64,000 bases of DNA from Lamellibrachia columna (Eukaryota; Annelida; Polychaeta; Sabellida; Siboglinidae), in assembly GCA_963662155.1 (NCBI GenBank), contig OY759261.1, positions 63,429,917 through 63,493,916 on the forward strand, written 5' to 3'. How positions within the stretch are numbered: position 1 is the stretch's first letter; each line of letters begins with the position of its first letter. Both the position numbers and the translations under genes were made by a program. Of the stretch, positions 35,601 to 53,930 are shown piece by piece. The notes beneath the pieces were generated by a model that did no database searches, had not been told where the DNA came from, and worked only from the letters and a program-made list of their open reading frames with translations.

Positions 35601-35639
35601 AATTATGTATGCACCCAGAATCTGGGTGCATACATAATT
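35601..35639. repeat. perfect 39-nt palindrome (19-1-19)
   Basis: Arms AATTATGTATGCACCCAGA and its exact reverse complement around a single A at 35620. Confidence 0.97.
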
Positions 35640-35664
35640 TCCGTCAAAATAAAAAACACATTAT

Positions 35665-36107
35665 GCAATGACGTAGCAAGTCGTAAACTCTAGTGCACAG
35701 TTGCAATGACGTAGCAAGTTGTAAACACTAGTGCACAATTGCAATGACGTAGCAAGTCGTAAACTCTAGTGCACAGTTGCAATGACGTAGCAAGTTGTAA
35801 ACACTAGTGCACAATTGCAATGACGTAGCAAGTCGTAAACTCTAGTGCACAGTTGCAATGACGTAGCAAGTTGTAAACACTAGTGCACAATTGCAATGAC
35901 GTAGCAAGTCGTAAACTCTAGTGCACAGTTGCAATGACGTAGCAAGTCGTAACCTCTAGTGCACAGTTGCAATGACGTAGCAAGTCGTAACCTCTAGTGC
36001 ACAGTTGCAATGACGTAGCAAGTCGTAAACTCTAGTGCACAGTTGCAATGACGTAGCAAGTCGTAAACCCTAGTGCACAGTTGCAATGGCGTAGCAAGTC
36101 GTAAACA
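35665..36107. repeat. 38-bp minisatellite, about 11.6 copies
   Basis: Unit GCAATGACGTAGCAAGTCGT + AAACTCTAGTGCACAGTT. The first six or seven monomers alternate two types (TCGTAAACTCT and TTGTAAACACT), a 76-bp dimer; later ones are of one type. Each monomer has a TGACGTAG half-CRE-like site. Confidence 0.95.
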
Positions 36108-36804
36108 ACAATCGCGTTGACCAGCCAACATAACACTCAGCACAGTCGATTTGAATGTTTAATTAACTTGTGGCAGTAGTGATTATGCTAAGTGGCGCCA
36201 CTGTCGGGAATTTGGTATTTCCGTTTAATATTTTAAGGGATTTTAATGTCATATTATGCACCAGAAGCGCCATGGCTATTGCGAAGTGATATAATACATG
36301 TATATAATTATGTCATACACTGACAAACTAATATCTACCCTATCAGCTGTAGTGCCTTGTACAATCGACGTCACCACTATTATTTTGGGAGTGACGCACC
36401 GTTCCGCGTTTTGATTGGTCAACGCTGTAAAATTCATAAACTTTTATAAAAAGGAATCTCACAAAACACAGGAGTAAATATCATGTATATGTAATAATAC
36501 AAACATTCTGACCGGCTTGGTGTTTTCCTGTTGTCTGTTCAAGGTGCATATATTCAATGTTGTTTTATTAATATTAAAATAATTAAAATAATAGTTTTGT
36601 TGTACGGTACTATGTGCGCCACCTGGGGGAACGGGAAGGGACCAATGTTTTGCGAAATCACTACAGCAGATGGCAGCATCTTTCTGTGAGCTGCAGTGTT
36701 TCGACAGCTTGCCTTAATCAGACTGACTAGATAACATCATCGTAGTCATAATACCAGATATTCCGACAAAAATAGTCACACAGACCAATATCTAAATGTG
36801 TCTG
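36108..36804. other. intergenic, nothing recognised
   Basis: No coding or repeat signal recognised. Confidence 0.4.
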
Positions 36805-36858
36805 CATATCACCCACTATATCACCCACTATATCACCCACTATATCACCCACTATATC
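36805..36858. repeat. 12-bp tandem repeat, 4-5 copies
   Basis: TATCACCCACTA repeated. Confidence 0.93.
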
Positions 36859-37417
36859 AGAGTATGGCCGCATCGCATCTGTGCATCGTTAGAGTGATGG
36901 GAAACAATTGAGGAAGAAGACAAACAGAAGGAGAGAACACACGGAGAAAACACTGACGGTGAGATGCAATGACATGTAGCACGGATTAGTGAATAGTAGT
37001 ATAGTAGGTTGTATTCACTATGTAAATAGTTAATAGTTAGATTTAGGGCTTGGCCCATACCGTGAATATAACATATAATTATATTGTTAGACCTTATGTT
37101 TCTCACATCCTTGCGCAAACTCTTGATTTAACAACTCCCCTATTTTGATAACCACAATATGTGTCGTTTTGAGTTCAAAGTTCAATAAGAACCGCCCGTT
37201 TAAGCGTCAATGAGCTAGGATTTGCTAATATGCAAACACTGTGCACAGATCACCTCCACTAACGGAAAACACATTTTATTTTAATGACCTCTCATATGTA
37301 TTGTCGTGTCAAAATAAACCGTGTATCGGTTGGTGTTGTATTTCGCCTGCAAGCGATACTGACATTAATGATGGTCGTTTAACTGTAAACGACATTATCG
37401 TAAATAACCTCCCGAAT

Positions 37418-37715
<298 letters not shown>

Positions 37716-38014
37716 AGTAAATGAGCGGATATTTGACATATATCGCTTGACAATAAGAACGAACTCAGTATGACGGTTCGTCTGCTGGCGTAGCACCAAG
37801 GAGTTTATTGCACGTATTGTTAATATAGCTAACGCACATCCTAACAAACACGCATACTGCTGGAACACTTCAATGACAAGTTGAAGAAGTGACACTAGAA
37901 TGTGAATACTCAAAGAGTTGACTACTTGTCACAGTGGTGTGATGATGGCGGGTAACACGTCAAAGGCGAGCCTGGACACTTGGAAGCGGTCCCGTGCTTC
38001 TGCATGCGTCTTTC

Positions 38015-43185
<5,171 letters not shown>

Positions 43186-43205
43186 GATGATGTCTACAAC
43201 ACACG

Positions 43206-43301
43206 GCAAGGATAACATTATTATCTTTGTTGCTGTTATTGTTCATGTTTTGTGGCAAGGATAACATTATTATCTTTGTTGCTGTTATTGTTCATGTTTT
43301 G
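43206..43301. repeat. tandem duplication of about 48 bp
   Basis: GGCAAGGATAACATTATTAT to GTTCATGTTTTGT is present twice in succession, just upstream of exon 1 of the CBM14/laminin-G gene. The second copy abuts the SINE. Confidence 0.93.
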
Positions 43302-43303
43302 TG

Positions 43304-43635
43304 TTGGGCGCGATAGCATACCGGTTAGAAGGCCGGACTCTCAATCGAGAGAACCCGGTTTCAAATCCCACTGCGGTCGCTTCGAACCTTTGGCAAGTTT
43401 GATCACCCCACGTTGCCACAGTTCACTCAGCTGTATAAATGAGTACCTGGCAATACAGACTGTGGTGGATATGTGAACGAATAGCCTTCGCGCAGCAATT
43501 GCAGCCTAGCTGAATACTTCCCAAAGAAGTTGAGATGGCCTTGGAATGAACAGGTCTGCCAGGGGGTGAAGTGTAAAGCGCTTTGAGCAGTCCTATGGAC
43601 CGGATACCGCGCTATATAAGAACGTCTCTTTACCT
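43304..43635 (+). mobile_element. tRNA-derived SINE, copy 2, with TSD
   Basis: Head with an A-box-like segment (ATAGCATACCGGTTAGAA) and B box GGTTTCAAATCCC; body and tail as in copy 1, ending CCGCGCTATATAAGAAC and CTTTACC. Flanked by TTTTGTG at 43297-43303 and 43636-43642. It is inserted within about 120 bp of the start codon of the CBM14/laminin-G gene, in its 5' flank. Confidence 0.9.
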
Positions 43636-43699
43636 TTTTGTGAATAAGCGCGCATGCGCGCATGTGCGCGTATGGCTGTGAATGGACTGGTCGATTAAT

Positions 43700-43787
43700 G
43701 GATGGATATGCGTGCGTGCTTGCGTACGTGTGTGCATGCGTGCATGAGTGCGTGCGTGCGTGCTTTCGTGCGTGCGTGTGTGCGTGC

Positions 43788-43864
<77 letters not shown>
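43700..43864. repeat. (GCGT)n microsatellite
   Basis: Irregular GCGT with GCAT, GAGT and CTTGCGT variants, becoming pure from about 43787. Confidence 0.93.
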
Positions 43865-43898
43865 AACAGTGGTAGACATCCATCTATTTGTTTCGTAG

Positions 43899-43975
43899 CT
43901 TAGCAGCTATGCGTTCCGACTAAATGAGATGTTTTTTAATGTATCGCATTTAGTTGGAACGCAGAGCTGCCAAGT
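43899..43975. repeat. hairpin, arms of about 28 bp
   Basis: GCGTTCCGACTAAATG near 43912 pairs with CATTTAGTTGGAACGC near 43949. Outer arms CTTAGCAGC and GCTGCCAAG also pair. Confidence 0.8.
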
Positions 43976-45549
43976 ACCTAAACAAGCCGAAATAGATTTG
44001 TACATTTTCTTGACGTGGAGAAGGTAGATAACCATTGCGACAGCGAGGGGAGAATGTGGGTGGTTCCTTATTACAGGAATAATTTATAATTTGGGGAAGT
44101 GCCCATATTGTGGTGTTTCAATCATAGAATACACTTACTACATTTTGGTCCATTTGTGCGCGTTTCTAACTAAACGCAACATCCAAATTAGGTTCGATGA
44201 TATCTATTTGGGTTGGAAATCGGTACATTCGTTTGTTAACTTGAAATTGCGGCCTGGGCGTAGGTTTTGCTCCCAAAATCGGTACAACGTGAGATTAAAA
44301 GCCTAGACAACTTTGATCGTCTGGTTCTGATATAATTTGTTTTTTGATTCCGGAGTTGAAAGAAACATTGGAACTAGCGATTACTCGGTTGGTGCGCCCA
44401 CTGTTTGGAACGCGCCCGCTCGCTGTTAGCGTTCGATCAGCAGGACGTAATTATAATAACACGTTGTCGTCATTTGGAGACTTGTCTTTTTAACCTTTCT
44501 TATCCTTCTTAACTCCATAACGCATCCATCCGTCTGTTGACAATTTTAACATTGTATGCCAATTTAGAGATTGCTTAAGCGTTTGGTTTCGATCTTGGCG
44601 TGAGTTTAGTGTATTGTATTATAGTGTATTATATTATGTTGTACAGCATTGTACGGTGCTCAGCTCTCACCTCCGTCATCACTGCTTGACATCGAATTAT
44701 CTTAAGTGTACAACATTTAGTGCGACGCGCATACAGTTTGCGTATTCAGAATGTATTATACGATGAAAGTTAAGCCTTTTATTATTATTTCGTTAGTATC
44801 TGCTACTTTTCACAAAGTTTACTCTGTGTGTTTACCGCAGCAAATAATGTGCCTTGCTTAATAACAACTATGCAGTTATTTAAGCAGGCTCATTCGACAT
44901 TTAAAATTACGCAGTCCGGTACTTACGTAGAGTACTTTTACTTCGTCGCGTCTCGTCCGAATCCTCCTCGCTTCTACCACATCGACTCCCTCATCCTCGT
45001 TTATCTAGGGGGGATTGACGTCACACCAGGACATGACGTCGCGAATAGCATGGTGATCGTTAAACCCGATCTACCGTACGGATACCTCAAGCCGTCGCCC
45101 GTTGGTCGTTCGCTGAATATCGGGTGACGTTGCACGCGGGTAACGACTTAAATACTGCCGTTGTGCCGTTAAAAGTTTCCCGCGATTGTCACCTTTGTGG
45201 ATTAATTCACAGTCGTGGGCCGCTGATAGCGATATGTCTAACCAGGAGACGTAAACAAAACCGGACCGTTAATGGCAATACCTTCCGGAAGTAGGTATCG
45301 GGTGAACGGGTGACCGGGACATTACCATTCCAACTAGAAAGTCAACTTTGTCCGTATGTCTCATCAAAGTTAAAGTATACGACCTGATCGCTTTCATAAA
45401 GGCACGTCTACGCCAACCTCTGCTTTTTAGAAGTATTATTATTATTATTGTTGCTGTTAATATTAATGTTGTTGTTGTTGTTGTTGTTGTCCTGCTGACC
45501 GGCTGCAGAGTTTTCGTCAAATCATAGACTTTTCGAGAAAATCAACGTA
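43976..45549. other. intergenic, nothing recognised
   Basis: A 99-codon plus-strand frame (44828-45127) has no recognised domain. Short GTT/ATT runs occur near 45436-45490. Confidence 0.35.
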
Positions 45550-45744
45550 GGATGTGTTCCCCGCCAGATGTCATAAAAAACAGGAAATCAACGTCCGCCG
45601 TCTTATACGTGTCTCGTTAAGTTCTGCTCTTCATACTTCATTGACGCTAAATGGAGTCCTTTCTCCCAGGTGCCCATTGTTGAGCCAACGTATCTTGGGC
45701 CTTCCTCTTGGCCTCTTTCCAGTCGACTTCATACTCAGTGACAT
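45550..45744 (-). pseudogene. possible LINE 3' coding remnant beside the 38-bp array
   Basis: The minus-strand frame continues from the repeat motif GHVMRREDDY into EVDWKEAKRKAQDTLAQQW. The first part resembles the C-terminal region of many non-LTR reverse transcriptases. Homology beyond that is unclear. Confidence 0.4.
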
Positions 45745-47025
45745 CGTAATCATCTTCTCGTCTCATCACATGGCCACACCAATGTAATCATCTTCTCGTC
45801 TCATTACATGGCCATACCAATGTAATCATCTTCTCGTCTCATCACATGGCCATACCAATGTAATCATCTTCTCGTCTCATCACATGGCCATACCAATGTA
45901 ATCATCTTCTCGTCTCATCACATGACCATACCAATGTAATCATCTTCTCGTCTCATCACATGGCTATACTAATGTAATCATCTCGTCTTATCACATGGCC
46001 TCTTTCCAGTCGACTTCATACTCAATGACATCGTAATCATCTTCTCGTCTCATCACATGGCCACACCAATGTAATCATCTTCTCGTCTCATTACATGGCC
46101 ACACCAATGTAATCATCTTCTCGTCTCATCACATGGCCACACCAATGTAATCATCTTCTCGTCTCATCACATGGCCACACCAATGTAATCATCTTCTCGC
46201 CTCATTACATGGCCATACCAATGTAATCATCTTCTCGTCTCATCACATGGCCACACCAATGTAATCATCTTCTCGTCTCATTACATGGCCATACCAATGT
46301 AATCATCTTCTCGTCTCATCACATGGCCATACCAATGTAATCATCTTCTCGTCTCATTACATGGCCATACCAATGTAATCATCTTCTCGTCTCATCACAT
46401 GGCCATACCAATGTAATCATCTTCTCGTCTCATTACATGGCCATACCAATGTAATCATCTTCTCGTCTCATTACATGGCCATACCAATGTAATCATCTTC
46501 TCGTCTCATTACATGGCCATACCAATGTAATCATCTTCTCGTCTCATCACATGGCCATACCAATGTAATCATCTTCTCGTCTCATCACATGGCCATACCA
46601 ATGTAATCATCTTCTCGTCTCATTACATGACCATGCCAATGTAATCATCTTCTCGTATCATCATATGGCCATACTAATGTTATCATCTCGTTTCATCACA
46701 TGGTCATACCAATGTAATCATCTTCTCGTCTCATCACATGGCCATACTAATGTAATCATCTCGTCTCATCACATGGCCATACCTATGTAATCATCTTCTC
46801 GTTTCGTCACATGACCATACCAATGTAATCATCTTCTCGTATCATCATATGGCCATACCAATGTAATCATATTCTCGTCTCATCACATGGCCATACCAAT
46901 GTAATCATCTTCTCGTCTCATCACATGACCATACCAATGTAATCATCTTCTCGTCTCATCACATGACCATACCATTGTAATCATCTTCTCGTCTCATCAC
47001 ATGACCATACCAATGAAATCATCTT
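45745..47025. repeat. 38-bp satellite, about 33 copies
   Basis: Unit ATACCAATGTAATCATCTTC + TCGTCTCATCACATGGCC. Variants are ATTACATGG, CACACC, CATGACC and shortened 33-bp units. The lead-in segment GGCCTCTTTCCAGTCGACTT recurs at 45999, showing one larger duplication. On the minus strand the unit reads GHVMRREDDY. Confidence 0.97.
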
Positions 47026-47110
47026 GATCACTACACTTGATCTTCCTTCCTGTATTGGTGACCAGTTCGCTGTCTGTCCCACTTGGTGATACCCTATATA
47101 TCGTACGTGT
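47026..47110 (-). pseudogene. possible LINE remnant right of the 38-bp array
   Basis: Minus-strand frame GITKWDRQRTGHQYRKED precedes the array. This fits the region before GHVMRR in Jockey/RTE-like RT C-termini. Confidence 0.4.
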
Positions 47111-47317
47111 TGCTTTCTGGCTGTTGTCTGTTGCAGTGCTTCCATGTCCAAGTCTCAGCGTCAAGGTCCTACATTTACTAACATAGGAGAATGGGTCTTA
47201 AAACGCTCTTGCCACCTAGCAGAAATCGCAGACAGCGCATACGTTATAGATGTGTTTGTTTTTACCACACACAGTGAGGATACGTGAACCTCTTGTTATA
47301 GCATGTGTATGTTTATA

Positions 47318-47492
<175 letters not shown>

Positions 47493-47852
47493 TTTGCATT
47501 TCGGACGTCAAATTTGTTTTAACAATCAAATTGTTTTTTTTATTTCTTAACTATTGCTATTGTCAAAGTCACTTGCGAACTACCAAGTTATCCCGTCCGG
47601 GTGATGGACATTGTTGCCAGTCATTATAATGTATGATTCTTCACGCAAGCGAACTTTGCAATTCGCTACGTAACTAGGTAAAACAAATACTTAGGCTGTG
47701 AGTTACACATAAGATTACGGATAACCATACGAGACTATGTATTTCTTGGTGTAATAAAAATTTACATGCCACAACGTCATGGGATTACGCACTACATCGG
47801 GGGCGACTATTGGGTATAGTTTATTGTCGCGATAGTATCGCGATAACTGCAA
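47493..47852. other. intergenic
   Basis: Nothing recognised before the palindromic MITE except extra TATCGCGATA motifs at 47829-47845. Confidence 0.4.
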
Positions 47853-47984
47853 GTCAGTAGGGGTATAGTAATATATCGAACTATCGTGATATTATTACAA
47901 TACTATTGCGATAGTTTCATAACTATCGCGATAATACTGCAATAGTATCACGATAGTTCAATATATTACTATACCCCTACTGAC
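47853..47984. mobile_element. 132-bp palindromic MITE
   Basis: GTCAGTAGGGGTATAGTAAT at the left is the reverse complement of the right end. The palindrome continues inward with few mismatches through CGAACTATCGTGATA and CTATTGCGATAGTTT, so the whole unit can fold into one hairpin. No target duplication identified. Confidence 0.75.
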
Positions 47985-48339
47985 ACGTATTTGATAGCGA
48001 CGTTTGTAATGCACTACGGAGAGACATTGTGAAATAAATACTGGTTACGTCCGATATGGTGCTTTCTGGTGAATATTGCTGGCAAGAAAGTCGTTTAACG
48101 ACATGCTTATGTTTAAAATGTCTGAAGTTTAGTACTTGGTCCACGAGTTTATACCGTAATAAACTGTTCAACGTCACAGTATCGTTTACGCATCTAGGCG
48201 AATAACTCGCCCTATCTGACTCTGTTGTTGTTGGCGATTGTGACGTGTCCGGTCTGCGTGGCTCAGTGCCGGGAATGGACAACCTCGATAAGATACTCCA
48301 TTTATTCTATTAAAGGTGTTGTGGCAACGCGAACATAAG

Positions 48340-48412
48340 TGCGTGTGCGTGTGCGAGTACGCGCGTGCGCACGTGCTTGCATGCGTGCGTGAGTGCGTGC
48401 GTGCGTGCGTGC

Positions 48413-48467
<55 letters not shown>

Positions 48468-48488
48468 GGTGGGTGGGTGGGTGGGTGG

Positions 48489-48536
<48 letters not shown>
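48340..48536. repeat. compound GCGT-GT-GGGT-GA microsatellite
   Basis: Four simple repeats follow each other: GCGT, GT, GGGT (about 9 units), GA (about 17 units), then a G run. Confidence 0.96.
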
Positions 48537-49639
48537 CGACCGTGCGTAACGTTCTGCCCGTGATGTAATCAATAAGTTACGATTAGCCTCATGCAGAGAA
48601 CATTACAGTCTACCAGATGGGGAAGCTTCTACAGTAGGCATAGTGAACGGTAAACTGTACAAATAACGTGACAGGCTACTGAAGGCGCAAACTACGTGTC
48701 ACTTAGCTTATTGAAGGCCATGCTGTGTAAATAATATGGCAAGGTTACGAGAGGGAAACATGTTATGCGTGTCTAGAGTCTGTTTAGCGTATAATAGGCT
48801 AGAGGAAGGACCACCTACGTTAATATGGCTGTGGAAATCTATTCAGTATATAGAGAATGTGACAAGGTTGGAAGACAGGGTAATCTGACCGGGCTCCAGC
48901 ATTGCCACCAGATATTGATATGCCATGATTACCCAAGTCCCGTGAGGTGGCGCCATCTGTCACTCCAACTACCACCCTGAATCAACGCCATCTTTGTATT
49001 CCAACTTTCACGGCGTCACTGTATTGCATTTCGGCAACAAGTTTAACTCATATTGGAGTTCTTATTTCTTCTTATTTCCCTTATTCCCGTACAGGGCGCG
49101 GGCCACATCACGAGTTCCTTTTACCCGACGACTTGACTCCATCTCTCGCGCTTTTCTGCTATTTTCGCCCACTCGATCTCCTGTTCTGCCTTTTCCACAT
49201 GTTCTCCTTCCTTAATTGATTGTAGTATTCCTCTTCATTATTACTAACATTTATATAGCGCTATATATCCGGCACCAGCCCATTCGTAGGCGTGTACACA
49301 CATTATAAGATGTACTTGGAATCATAAGAAGAGTTTAAGAAAAAAATATATATACATCTATACCGGTAAATGTAATTTTAGATTAAGCTAAAATAGACTA
49401 GCTATATTAATAACTAAAATGCATGACGAAGAGACTGAAATATTAAAATTATTAAATAAATAGCTAAAATATATTAACATTTATTAAAATATATCATATA
49501 ATAAATGCATAAATAATAAAATTAAAATTAAATACATGTTCATAAAACATCACAATTCCTCAGTGAAAGTAAACCAGCTTAAATAAATTTAAGGAGATCG
49601 AAGGTTGCGGGTGGTCGAGTAGGGTGTTACAAGATCTAG
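48537..49639. other. intergenic, nothing recognised
   Basis: A TTTATATAGCGCTATATA motif at 49249 resembles invertebrate SINE ends. No gene recognised. Confidence 0.35.
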
Positions 49640-50335
<696 letters not shown>

Positions 50336-50569
50336 TAATTTCATAAATTTTGCGTTAATCCATTCTCGTAAACATAATTTGTTCAACCGTAGACAACACT
50401 GACATACCTAATTAATCTGACCAGTGTCGCTCCCTAACAAACAAGTAACCAAACCTGCTTAGGAAATGCGTGAATCACACGGTTTCAATTGGGAGAATAA
50501 TAGTACATAAATTACACACAGGTGATAAACTAATATATTCTGATCCGCCAGATGATGACCATTGTCCTA

Positions 50570-50800
50570 TCATGTTGCTTATCTTAGTTGGTCATGTTGC
50601 CTATCTTTGTTGGCCATGTTGCCTATCTTAGTTGGCCATGTTGCCTGTCTTAGTTGGCCATGGTACCTATCTTAGTTGACCATGCTGTCTATCTTAGTTG
50701 GTCATGTTGCCTATCTTAGTTGGCCATGCTGCCTATCTCAGTTGGCCATGTTACCTATCTTAGTTGACCATTTTGCCTATCTTAGTTGGTCATGTTATGA
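50570..50800. repeat. 22-bp minisatellite, about 10 copies
   Basis: CTTAGTTGGCCATGTTGCC + TAT with point variants. Confidence 0.93.
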
Positions 50801-52409
50801 TGTGTGCAGGTTTTTTAAAGTTTCAGCTCATACGGGCAATGCGAAATTTCATGCGGGCAACATTTTTGACAACTGATTTACCTGAAGAAAGTAGCCAGCG
50901 TTGTTTGCAATAAAATGAGGATATCCAGACAACTACTGCATTTGTGAATGAAATATGCTGTTGTTAAAATTGCAGTGTTACAATTATTTAATATTAAAAA
51001 CATTTTTGGCGAATATCGACGAATAAGTAAACGTCAACTATAAGGCTATGAAAAAATGTCATTACCAACAACCCATAGAAGCAATGTAAGCATGTTCTTT
51101 ATGTTTGTCCTACTAAGCCAATTACCGAATTCCGTTTATGCACATGTATATAAATTATATTGAAATTGAAGATTCATAAAATGTCATACAGGCAGATCAG
51201 ATCTTTCATACGGGCAAATTGCCAGTATGAGAAGCCTTCATAAACCTGGTTGTACGTATCAATAATAACTTATTATGCAAATATACGTTTGATGAGCAAT
51301 CCATTGAATCAAATCAATCATACTTATGTGATTTTAAGTTGTTTATTCCAGAAATATATCCAGCAGAACAGCTTAACTATAAACAGTTATATGTTGTGTA
51401 AACTATCGATTTAACGGTCACTAGTAGAAGATGCAATAGGTAATGTATGAGAATCTATGTGTAGCAGAAGCACAGTGAATTATTACTATTGTCCCTTGTC
51501 TTTGGGTACCAAATGATTTGTTCATTTTAAAGGTAAATATATTATATAATCGATTGCATGAATAGGACCACAGCAGGACTAAAGTCTATGTACTTTTCAA
51601 GTTATGCCCGATTTATTTTTTTATTTTTACAATTTTATGAAAATCCAATATGTGAAGTGTTTAGTGTATTAAATTCAATAAATGGCTCATCGATATGTGC
51701 ACATTGTTACACATAAAATATATGTTGTATATGTGATCTGGTACACTGTACTTGACGTAGTTTGGTTGTGTTAGTACCTGACCTAACGTACGTCTTCTTC
51801 GTCGGTCCCCTAGTGCAATGACTGCGCGACGACTGCGCGATGACTGCGCGATGACTAATGTTGCAATGAAACTCCATACATGTAAATTATGGCATCTATT
51901 AGTATTACTTATATTACAGTATCCGTGTATGCTTGCTTCACGGTGGTTTTATCTTGTGGTGTATATCACCTGTAAATGCATAGCCGTACGTTCATCGACG
52001 AGACATGTCATTCCACGAAGCACCTAAAGCTGCGCTGGCAGATGACGGAAACACTTTCAAGATGGCATCGTACACTCAGGGCTAATCTCGGTGAGTGAAA
52101 CACTCACAAAATGTTATGTTTTAATACAAATTTCTCCAGCGTTACATATACATCCTCCTCCAGAAAGTGAGTTATCTAGCTATAAACATATTAGGCTTGC
52201 ACAGAAGCATTTGATACCACAATTATGACAAGACCGTGTAATGATGTATGCCAGTTTTAACATAAACAAGCCTGATTCGCTAGAAAACAAATATCACACG
52301 ACCTGTGTTTTCTTTGGAGCGACTACGTAGCAACAGTGGGGGTCAAGGGTCATGTCCCCAATCCCGGGCCCCCTCCCCTCAACGGGGGTTCTGCTCCAAA
52401 CCGGCATGA
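50801..52409. other. intergenic, nothing recognised
   Basis: AT-rich. A 12-bp repeat (ATGACTGCGCGA, three copies) lies at 51818-51855. No gene recognised. Confidence 0.4.
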
Positions 52410-52469
52410 GTGGAAAAGTGTCCGGTCAGAAATAGTCGGTCAGAAGCAGAATTCTGGAAGATCTTCGAA

Positions 52470-52632
52470 GAAGTTACCATTGTTGCCGAGCTATTTGGTA
52501 TTGGGCTAACTAAACCCCAGGACAGCCTCACGGTCGGTTTACAGGCCATATGCCCACGGAGATTACTACAGAAGCTACTGCAAGATACACTTCTACTATC
52601 CCACGCTCGACATGGTTATCAACGTCATTGAG
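52470..52632 (+). pseudogene. hAT-like transposase fragment
   Basis: Two overlapping frames give GIGLTKPR, then VYRPYA and DYYRSYCKIHFYYP with TLDMVINVIEL. This matches the KPR...R...YYR..iy.P.lD.vI segment before the dimerisation region of some animal hAT transposases. It is frameshifted and ends in a stop. No other hAT parts were found nearby. Confidence 0.5.
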
Positions 52633-52851
52633 CTTTGAGTTAGCGCTCACCAGCAGTGAGCAGCCAACATAAATTTAGTCTCGCTTATCCGACTCTCTCT
52701 CGGCTTCGTGAATCCGCCGAGAATATCGTCTGGCAACAGAAGCATGTTTTGACTGTCACCGTCGTCAGATGGCACCACTGGTATACCCAAAAATTATAGC
52801 GTCATCAATCTTTGAAGTAATCTGACGTATCGCTGCATTTTCGTGATCTTG

Positions 52852-53324
52852 TGACCAGTTCTGGGCACGGACCACAGTCAGAATCCGTCCGCCATTACAA
52901 CGATAAAGAGTCCCAAGGAAAATATTAATTGTGCAGTTAGGGTTTATTTGTGAGAGCAGAAATTGTATGGATGAGTGAGTGGAAGTGATGTTTTTGTGCA
53001 CAGTAGCATCTATGCTTTGAAATGATGCCATTTGTCAGTTGGTATACCATTTGCGTAAGGACACAGTGGCCATCAGGCAGGGTGTACTCGTATTTTGGAA
53101 ACCGGAGAATTTCAAGGCAGAAATGCAGGGGTATCATGCATTGAAGCAATTTGTGCGAAAAGGAGGTATGTAATTTTCACGAATTTCACACACCAGGTGT
53201 CTTAGTGGGTCTGTCATTTGCTGTGAATAAAAAAAAAATTGTAGGATAAATTTTCAATGTAGGCGCAAGAACGTTATAATGGTCGTCTATGGGAAAGTGA
53301 CTGTGGTCCGTGCCCTTCTGGTCT
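52852..53324. mobile_element. possible MITE, 473 bp, inverted ends
   Basis: GACCAGTTCTGGGCACGG + ACCACAGTCA at the left pairs with its near reverse complement at the right (TGACTGTGGTCCGTGCCC then TTCTGGTC). Similarity continues inward (CCATTACAACG and CCATTATAACG). Confidence 0.5.
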
Positions 53325-53613
53325 TACCTTATTATCTGAGTTTTGTCAATAGTTCGCAGTCCTTTTTTTTAGACAGGATGCATGTCAAATGCAGACGGAC
53401 GCAAACATTTTCAAATCAGTTAAACACTTCGGTGTGGTAAAGTATGTTGTGCAGTGCATAACCCTTTTTTTCAATATTCAAAGTTTTTTAGTGTCATAAA
53501 AAGGGGCATTTTTTTACACTAGGAATATAGTCCATTTCTTCCACTGAATGTAAAGGCAAACAGCATAATGAGTACTACTAAAGATATTGAGGTGGAATAA
53601 AAAGTTTTAAGAC

Positions 53614-53930
53614 CTAATAATGTGTGAACTTGACATGACCTTGCAATGACCTACTTACTTGACCTACAATGACCGTTGACCTATTTTTGTTAAAAATGCC
53701 CTAATTAAGTAATCATGTATGAAATGAGATCAGTAAGTTGAGCGAGGAGTGTAAGGTAGAATGTACATATACATTGACCATAATACCCATTATTGACCTT
53801 AGGTGTTACTGAATTATGGGTGTTAATGATCTATTTATTTTTAATAATGGATAATAATAATAATGGTATGGATAACACTAACCTTACAGTGACCTGATTA
53901 TTTGACCTCCATTGACATATTTACATTGAT
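53614..53930. repeat. cluster of TGACCT hexamers
   Basis: At least eight TGACCT or TTGACC motifs on the plus strand at irregular spacing, for example near 53635, 53648, 53661, 53679, 53798 and 53890. Either a decayed minisatellite or a group of nuclear-receptor half-sites. Confidence 0.45.

Noticed and set aside
43304..43380. Functional tRNA gene
   Set aside because: A- and B-box-like segments are present but no cloverleaf; it is the head of a SINE.
44828..45127. 99-codon plus-strand frame
   Set aside because: No domain, no splice context, no favoured start.
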